NCBI GenBank assembly: GCA_015520395.1
Contig: WAQG01000083.1
Location: 1-5,860 of the forward strand
DNA length: 5,860 nt
From: Candidatus Geoarchaeota archaeon
GTDB taxonomy: Archaea > Thermoproteota > Thermoprotei > Gearchaeales > WAQG01
Direction: 5' to 3'
Part shown: positions 1 through 3,645 of the stretch, piece by piece
Numbering within the stretch: position 1 is the first letter of the stretch
Layout: each line of letters opens with the position of its first letter
Notes under the pieces: model-generated
Told to the model about the DNA's origin: nothing
The model's database searches: none
What the model saw: the letters and a program-made list of their open reading frames with translations, nothing else
Position numbers and translations under genes: made by a program

Positions 1-511
1 CCATGGCGGTCGAGAGAAGCGCCGCCTCAAAGACGAGGTTCCTCCGATCAACCATATGCTCCACCCTCTCCATATACTCATTTCTTTCAAGGTAGTCGGC
101 GTAAGCCCCATAGTATGCGAGCATCAAGGCCTTGGGCTCTGAGCTCAGGCCAAGGAACTCGTTGACCAGCTGGGATGCCGAGTACCCCTCCCTATGATAA
201 ACCTGGGTGGCGGGCATGAGGGAAAGGTCGACCCCCTCGGGAACCCTGTGGTGATCTATATAGTAAACCGCGCCTCCACCCCTCACTATCCTGTCGAACT
301 CCTTGAAAACCTCCCGATGGTTATGCCCGTTTAAGGCTATATCAACGACTATTAGGGTCGCGTTGTCGGGAACTTGAGACGCCTCTATGTGAAGCCTGTT
401 CGGTTTCGAAACCTTAAGCTCAATCCTCCGCCGTCTAAACTTCATGACCACCTGGGCGGCGGCCGAAACACCATCACAGTCACCATGGAATATTACATGC
501 AGCCTCGCCAT
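1..511 (-). CDS. DHH-family phosphoesterase, N-terminal part (3' end cut by window edge)
   Basis: The 170 residues visible are the catalytic N-terminal domain of a DHH phosphoesterase, a manganese-dependent superfamily that cleaves phosphodiester or pyrophosphate bonds in oligonucleotides, cyclic dinucleotides or polyphosphate. All four metal-site motifs can be read: H9-G-D11-C-D13-G (motif I), D57 in VVDIALN (motif II), I85-D86-H87-H88 (motif III) and D139 in GAYAD (motif IV). The frame is open to base 1, so the C-terminal domain, which decides substrate, is missing and the exact subfamily cannot be called; an archaeal stand-alone DHH phosphohydrolase is likelier than full RecJ. I chose ATG at 511 because it lies 26 bases from the TATA centre at 537, which predicts a leaderless message starting on this ATG. 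The in-frame ATG at 523 would sit upstream of that start site, and a TTG at 553 upstream of the TATA box. It is divergent from the HD gene across 64 bases. Confidence 0.88.
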   Translation of the reverse strand, partial: MARLHVIFHGDCDGVSAAAQVVMKFRRRRIELKVSKPNRLHIEASQVPDNATLIVVDIALNGHNHREVFKEFDRIVRGGGAVYYIDHHRVPEGVDLSLMPATQVYHREGYSASQLVNEFLGLSSEPKALMLAYYGAYADYLERNEYMERVEHMVDRRNLVFEAALLSTAM

Positions 512-532
512 GCCGTCCCCCATCCCCTTCAG

Positions 533-540
533 CTTTATAT
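533..540. promoter_or_regulatory. TATA box, probably shared by the divergent DHH and HD genes
   Basis: CTTTATAT on the plus strand reads ATATAAAG on the minus strand, and both match archaeal TATA-box usage. Its centre (537) is 26 bases from the DHH ATG and 39 from the HD ATG. A start site about 26 bases downstream would give a leaderless DHH transcript and an HD transcript with a leader of roughly 12 bases that contains its ribosome binding site. The minus direction has a purine-rich stretch upstream (GGTAGGG), suitable as a TFB recognition element. No second TATA-like element is seen in the 64-base gap. Start sites are inferred from spacing only. Confidence 0.55.
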
Positions 541-560
541 CCCTACCTCCCAAACATTAT

Positions 561-569
561 GGGGTGGTG
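561..569 (+). promoter_or_regulatory. Ribosome binding site of the HD gene
   Basis: GGGGTGGTG lies 6 bases before ATG 576. It contains GGTG, complementary to the CACC of the archaeal 16S rRNA 3' end, and the spacing supports the chosen start. Confidence 0.6.
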
Positions 570-575
570 CCTTAA

Positions 576-1361
576 ATGGTTGTAGTTGGGCCCGACTTGA
601 TAAAGGAGTTTTTCACAAACCCGCTGGTCGAGAAGGCCTATGAAATACTTGAGGGTGACGAGGAGGTTCAGACCCTTCTGAGAATGTCGAACGTTATGGC
701 GGTTAAGAGGCTCAACTATAACGATCATGGCCCCGTCCACTCAAGGATAGTTGCGGGAAGCGCGCTGGAGGTCTTCAGGCTTGTGAGGGGCAAGGCGGGC
801 TCAAGCATGGTTAAGAACGGGACTGGCACCCTCCAGGACGCCGAGCTTGTGGTCATGATGGGCGCCTACCTCCACGATATCGGGAACTCGATCCACCGAA
901 CGCTACACCCACTACACGGGGTCTGCATCGCAAAACCCATCCTCGACAGGCTGCTTCCCCAAATATATGCTGGCACCGGGAAGTCGAGGCGGGAGCTATA
1001 CATGATAAGGCAGGAGATACTCCACGCAATCTACGCCCACGACGACGATGTGCAGGCCCTCACGGTGGAGGCCGGGACAGTCAAGGTTGGCGATGGAACA
1101 GACATGGCGGGCGGAAGGGCTAGAGTTCCATATAGGTTTGGTAGGGGGAGCATACATGCGTTCTCGGCCCTTGCGATAAAGAGGGTTAGGATCGAGGGGG
1201 GGAAGAGGAGGCCTGTGCGAATAATAGTTGAGGCTAAGAATCCGGCCGGAATATTCCAGATCGAGTATGTTATGCATAAGAAGATCCAGACCTCGGGGCT
1301 TAAGAGGTTTATAAGTGTGATCTTTAGGTATGGCGGCAAGTCTAGGAGGGTTTCCCTCTAG
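576..1361 (+). CDS. HD-domain metal-dependent phosphohydrolase
   Basis: This 261-residue soluble protein belongs to the HD superfamily of divalent-metal phosphohydrolases/phosphodiesterases, closest by eye to the archaeal and bacterial group related to the HD domain of RNase Y (COG1418-like). Motifs in order are: N49-D50-H51-G-P-V-H55 (first metal His), L99-H100-D101-I-G (the HD pair) followed by H107, H111 and H114, H150 and H155-D156, then D173-G-T-D176-M with G180-R-A-R, the conserved Asp block that closes the active site. Residues about 190-261 form a beta-rich tail holding the family pattern KNPAGIFQIE and a late SGL, so the protein is full length. The start at 576 has a GGTG ribosome binding site 6 bases upstream. 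It is divergent from the DHH gene and overlaps the DUF1614 gene tail-to-tail by 4 bases. The natural substrate is unknown; a nucleotide or short RNA is possible given the family. Confidence 0.88.
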   Translation: MVVVGPDLIKEFFTNPLVEKAYEILEGDEEVQTLLRMSNVMAVKRLNYNDHGPVHSRIVAGSALEVFRLVRGKAGSSMVKNGTGTLQDAELVVMMGAYLHDIGNSIHRTLHPLHGVCIAKPILDRLLPQIYAGTGKSRRELYMIRQEILHAIYAHDDDVQALTVEAGTVKVGDGTDMAGGRARVPYRFGRGSIHAFSALAIKRVRIEGGKRRPVRIIVEAKNPAGIFQIEYVMHKKIQTSGLKRFISVIFRYGGKSRRVSL

Positions 1362-2089
1362 TAAAGCATCAACACGAGGATGACGGCGAATATCCCGGAG
1401 AGAAAAATCCCGTCGAACGTCCCAGCACCACCTATACTGACCATGCGGGCCTCAAGCCTTCGAAGCTTTGGGATATTCATCAAGTCAGCCCCTATGAGGG
1501 AGCCAAGGGTTCCGGCAACGTAGGCCGTCACCAGGACGCACTCAGGGCCACTTCCAGCATTCATTAAGGCGGCTGTAGAGGCTACGAGTGGGGGTAGGAG
1601 GGATGGGACAGCTATGCCAAGCCCCCTGATGGGACGAGCGGCGAAATGAACAACTATAGCTGTTATAGCCACTGAGACCAAAACCCAGGGTAGGGCCGGA
1701 GGTTTGAGGAGAGCTACTCTCCAGAGTAGGTAGATGGAGATCAGGACTGGTATGAGAGCCCCTCCAACGTTAAGAGCAACTATCATAACGTCATCCCCAT
1801 AAAGCGTCCACTCGTATGGCACCCGGTATCTAACCCCCATAAAGTCTATGTACTCGAATTCCACATAGATAGCTCTTCCCATCCTGATCTTGTAGATTGG
1901 TATGTTTACAAAGCTGCCAATGAAGCTCAGCACCATTATTGCAGACACGAGCCTCGGAGGAAGGCCAAGCAGGAGAAAAACGCTTTTTCCAGCCACGAAT
2001 ATAAGCATTAAGGCAACTACAAGGGTTATGAGGGCAAGTATCAGTAGCCCCAGATTACCCCTGTACCTATACACTATAGGCTTATCCAT
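1358..2089 (-). CDS. DUF1614 family multi-pass membrane protein
   Basis: This 243-residue integral membrane protein of unknown function is recognised as DUF1614 from its conserved blocks: N107-V-G-G-A-L-I-P, G158-I-A-V-P with PPL after it, I199-G-A-D202-L and S218-I-G-G-A-G-T-F-D226-G-I-F. About seven hydrophobic segments can be seen, near residues 13-33, 38-66, 101-122, 133-150, 157-176, 183-202 and 223-242, with one larger polar loop at about 67-100 rich in Tyr and Arg. The length is complete for the family. ATG 2089 is the only sensible start, since no other start codon is seen in frame just upstream, and the TATA centre at 2120.5 predicts transcription from about 2094, giving an almost leaderless message. 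It is divergent from the asparaginase-like gene across 68 bases and convergent with the HD gene. Two Asp residues near the ends of adjacent late helices (D202, D226) invite an intramembrane catalytic or ion-binding role, which is inference only. Confidence 0.85.
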   Translation of the reverse strand: MDKPIVYRYRGNLGLLILALITLVVALMLIFVAGKSVFLLLGLPPRLVSAIMVLSFIGSFVNIPIYKIRMGRAIYVEFEYIDFMGVRYRVPYEWTLYGDDVMIVALNVGGALIPVLISIYLLWRVALLKPPALPWVLVSVAITAIVVHFAARPIRGLGIAVPSLLPPLVASTAALMNAGSGPECVLVTAYVAGTLGSLIGADLMNIPKLRRLEARMVSIGGAGTFDGIFLSGIFAVILVLMLY

Positions 2090-2104
2090 CCTACTTAAGG
2101 ATGG
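2086..2104. promoter_or_regulatory. Inverted repeat over the DUF1614 start codon and predicted start site
   Basis: CCATCC (2086-2091) and GGATGG (2099-2104) form a perfect 6-base inverted repeat with a 7-base spacer. The left arm contains the DUF1614 start codon (2087-2089), and the centre (2095) falls on the start site predicted from the TATA box. It could be a repressor operator. If transcription begins further upstream it could instead fold as a hairpin hiding the AUG. Either role is inference from position. Confidence 0.3.
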
Positions 2105-2115
2105 GGCAAAAAGGT

Positions 2116-2125
2116 AAATATATTT
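2116..2125. promoter_or_regulatory. Palindromic TATA box, probably shared by the DUF1614 and asparaginase-like genes
   Basis: AAATATATTT is a perfect 10-base palindrome and the only TATA-like element in the 68-base divergent gap. Its centre (2120.5) is about 31 bases from the DUF1614 ATG and about 37 from the TTG start of the asparaginase-like gene. Predicted start sites are near 2094 (minus) and 2147 (plus). A symmetrical box can bind TBP equally in both directions; polarity would then depend on the flanks, where the plus direction has a purine-rich upstream flank (AAAAAGGT). Confidence 0.55.
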
Positions 2126-2146
2126 CTGTGTTGAATTTCAAATAGT

Positions 2147-2151
2147 GGTGA
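2147..2151 (+). promoter_or_regulatory. Ribosome binding site that supports the TTG start at 2158
   Basis: GGTGA sits 6 bases before TTG 2158, the same spacing as GGTG before the HD gene start. A TGA at 2149-2151 closes this frame immediately upstream, so TTG is the only upstream start that needs no frameshift. The GTG at 2148 inside this site is a rival start in another frame. Confidence 0.45.
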
Positions 2152-2157
2152 AACCAG

Positions 2158-3087
2158 TTGTGGTGCCTGGGCATCTTAGGGGGTTCGGGGGCCTGGCCAA
2201 ACCCTGAAAAGAGGAGGAAAGCTGAAACGATACTTCGAGGCGTGCTGGAGATGGGCGGAGAACTGCTTAAGGGTGGTGCCTCTGCTCTTGAGGTTGTTGA
2301 AACCGTTATAGCCCAGCTTGAGGAATCCGGCCATTTTAACGCCGGAAGCGGTTCTGCCTTAAACATCATAGGAAAAGTTGAGATGGATGCTGGGATAATG
2401 GATGGGGCAACTATGAGAGCTGGTAGCGTCACAGGAGTTAGTAGAGTTAGGCACCCAATATCCCTCGCAAGGCGCGTCATGGATTATACTGACCACGTCA
2501 TAATGTCTGGCGAATGGGCTGAAAAGCTAGCAGAGACAACAGGCATTGAGGTAGCTAAGCCAGTAATGTTACCCTCAAAGCTCAGAGAATATTATAATTA
2601 TAAGAAGATGTTCATGGAGGGCATCTATAAACTACCCAAGAATGTAGGGTTCTTTAGGAAATATCACGACATGTTTGAGGTAATAGAGACTGTAGGAGCA
2701 GTAGCTCTAGACGATGAGGGAAAGCTCGCTGCAGGCTCTTCTTCAGGAGGGCTCTGGCTTAAGTTTCCTGGAAGGGTGGGTGCCAGCGCAATACCCGGTG
2801 CAGCCTTCTATGCAGACGACTCCGCCGCAGCCGTTGCCTCAGGCCTTGGAGAATACCTGATAGTGACGAATCTCTGCTTTAGGGTCGTCGACCTGATAGC
2901 AAGGGGATATTCGCCGCAGAGGTCAGCTGAAAGGGTGATTCAGGTGATATCCAGGCTGGCTGGAGAGGGAACCGCGGGCGTCCTAGCCTTAAACCGGCAT
3001 GGAGAGTTCGGAATCGCATATAACACTAAGGCGATGCTGCGAGGAATCTTCTGCGACCGCCTCAGAAAACCGGTCATAGAGTTCTAA
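2158..3087 (+). CDS. Isoaspartyl peptidase/L-asparaginase-like Ntn hydrolase with altered pocket
   Basis: This 309-residue protein belongs to the plant-type asparaginase (isoaspartyl aminopeptidase) family of Ntn hydrolases, which self-cleave before a Thr to give alpha and beta chains and hydrolyse L-Asn or beta-aspartyl peptides. Family blocks are G8-G-S-G-A-W, F60-N-A-G-S-G-S, V75-E-M-D-A-G-I-M-D-G, R98-H-P, and E177-T178-V-G-A-V-A-L-D, where T178 is the expected nucleophile and residues about 139-177 the cleavable linker. R206 in PGRVG, the carboxylate-binding Arg, is kept. Three pocket positions differ from the E. coli enzyme pattern: S196 replaces Thr in STGG, A209 replaces the Asp of GDSP that holds the substrate amino group, and S228 replaces Thr before GxGE. 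Self-processing therefore looks possible, but the substrate is probably not plain Asn. The N terminus is odd: a TTG start giving LGILGG where relatives have a strand ending HGG. It is divergent from DUF1614. Confidence 0.85.
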   Translation: MWCLGILGGSGAWPNPEKRRKAETILRGVLEMGGELLKGGASALEVVETVIAQLEESGHFNAGSGSALNIIGKVEMDAGIMDGATMRAGSVTGVSRVRHPISLARRVMDYTDHVIMSGEWAEKLAETTGIEVAKPVMLPSKLREYYNYKKMFMEGIYKLPKNVGFFRKYHDMFEVIETVGAVALDDEGKLAAGSSSGGLWLKFPGRVGASAIPGAAFYADDSAAAVASGLGEYLIVTNLCFRVVDLIARGYSPQRSAERVIQVISRLAGEGTAGVLALNRHGEFGIAYNTKAMLRGIFCDRLRKPVIEF

Positions 3088-3116
3088 ATGATTTAACGTC
3101 TCAGCCTTGTAGGCAC

Positions 3117-3149
3117 CTAGACTCAGTACTAGACCCAGTCAAGGTCAAG
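3117..3149. repeat. Two adjacent short tandem duplications
   Basis: CTAGACTCAGTA (3117-3128) is followed directly by CTAGACCCAGTC (3129-3140), 10 of 12 bases identical. GTCAAG is then repeated exactly at 3138-3143 and 3144-3149, overlapping the end of the first pair. It starts 29 bases past the stop of the asparaginase-like gene. Replication slippage is the simplest cause. Confidence 0.5.
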
Positions 3150-3476
3150 TATCCATCCCAGCTGTGCTATTAGAGCCATTAAGTATAGACTTTAAACATG
3201 CTGAAATAATTCTACTATATTCCAACCATCTTACGGCTTTATTGCTCATAGATCAATCTCATCCTTCCTTATCTCCATATTTCAGATGGATTAGCGAAAC
3301 CAGGAGAGGCAATGAAGCAAAAGGTTCCATCTATGGAGCGCGGAGAACGGATGCCCCAATCAACATATCCCACCGCCCAGCTAAGATATGAAACCAGTAT
3401 CTCGGCATCCCGCGTAACGATCGAGAAAACGCCCACCAGCTTCACCCAATCTTAACCCATTTTTAACGAATCCCGC

Positions 3477-3492
3477 CAGCAAGAAGGTGCTG
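3477..3492. repeat. Short hairpin-forming inverted repeat
   Basis: CAGCA (3477-3481) and TGCTG (3488-3492) are complementary around the 6-base loop AGAAGG. No run of T follows on either strand, so it does not look like a terminator. It is the first of four inverted repeats in 165 bases. Confidence 0.3.
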
Positions 3493-3499
3493 CCACATG

Positions 3500-3533
3500 A
3501 TCGTTAAAAGGTAGGCTGGACTGTATTAACGAT
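3500..3533. repeat. Inverted repeat of ATCGTTAA/TTAACGAT
   Basis: ATCGTTAA (3500-3507) and TTAACGAT (3526-3533) are perfect 8-base arms with an 18-base spacer, 26 bases centre to centre. The same core occurs without a partner as TAACGAT at 3415-3421 and TTAACGA at 3463-3469, and as TTAACG at 3093-3098. This could be a spaced operator for a dimeric regulator or the stem of an RNA hairpin. Confidence 0.35.
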
Positions 3534-3568
3534 AGGGAGGGGGTATGGGGCCTGAAGCCAGAAAACAT

Positions 3569-3580
3569 GCATAGGTATGC
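3569..3580. repeat. Short inverted repeat GCATA-GG-TATGC
   Basis: Five-base arms around a 2-base centre. The loop is too small for a stable RNA hairpin with all pairs formed, so a DNA-level site or chance is more likely. Confidence 0.25.
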
Positions 3581-3631
3581 TTGAGATGTGGGAAGGTTGT
3601 GGATGGAAGAGTGGAGGGTAAATATTCCCGC

Positions 3632-3641
3632 CTTTTAAAAG
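3632..3641. terminator. Palindromic T4/A4 element, possible terminator for the secreted-protein gene
   Basis: CTTTTAAAAG is a perfect palindrome that gives a four-T run on both strands, and it begins 4 bases past the stop of the minus-strand gene. Archaeal termination needs only short oligo-T tracts, so it could stop transcripts from both directions between the convergent genes. Four T is weak, and further T4 runs lie downstream on the minus strand. Confidence 0.3.
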
Positions 3642-3645
3642 CTCC

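Larger units (their letters stand above)
3088..3645. other. 558-base non-coding gap between convergent genes
   Basis: The gap separates the 3' ends of the asparaginase-like gene and the secreted-protein gene, so neither needs a promoter here, yet it is long compared with the 64- and 68-base divergent gaps. It looks more AT-rich than the coding parts. I find no tRNA (no usable T-arm), no RNase P or SRP RNA landmarks, no proper box C/D pair and no convincing protein gene. What it does hold is a doublet of small tandem repeats near 3117-3149, several TTAACGA copies, and a run of short inverted repeats from 3477 to 3641. It may be plain 3' untranslated DNA, a decayed gene, or a place for a small structured RNA. 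Confidence 0.5.

Noticed and set aside
512..523. Upstream in-frame ATG (523) as the DHH start
   Set aside because: It is only 14 bases from the TATA centre, so it would lie upstream of the expected first transcribed base.
374..643. 89-codon plus-strand open frame
   Set aside because: It lies antisense to the DHH gene and runs into the HD gene in another frame; its protein is low-complexity and unlike any family, while both overlapped genes have clear motifs.
3164..3391. 75-codon plus-strand open frame in the convergent gap
   Set aside because: GTG start with no ribosome binding site or TATA box at a fitting distance, no recognisable motif, and a composition that looks like translated non-coding DNA.
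3312..3455. 47-residue plus-strand open frame preceded by AGGAGAGG
   Set aside because: The ribosome-site-like stretch is only 2 bases from the ATG, no promoter is seen, and the peptide has no motif. It could be revisited if relatives conserve it.
3497..3554. Possible box C/D small RNA (ATGATC near 3497, CTGA near 3552)
   Set aside because: The C box lacks the full TGATGA core, no D'/C' pair is seen between, and there is no clear terminal stem.
3545..3574. Nine-codon plus-strand reading frame after a strong GGGAGGGGG stretch
   Set aside because: Far too short to support as a gene; the purine run is a chance ribosome-site match or part of the repeat-rich region.
3088..3645. tRNA, CRISPR or insertion-sequence remains in the long gap
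   Set aside because: No T-arm with the invariant bases, no evenly spaced direct repeats, and no terminal inverted repeats with a target duplication were found by eye.
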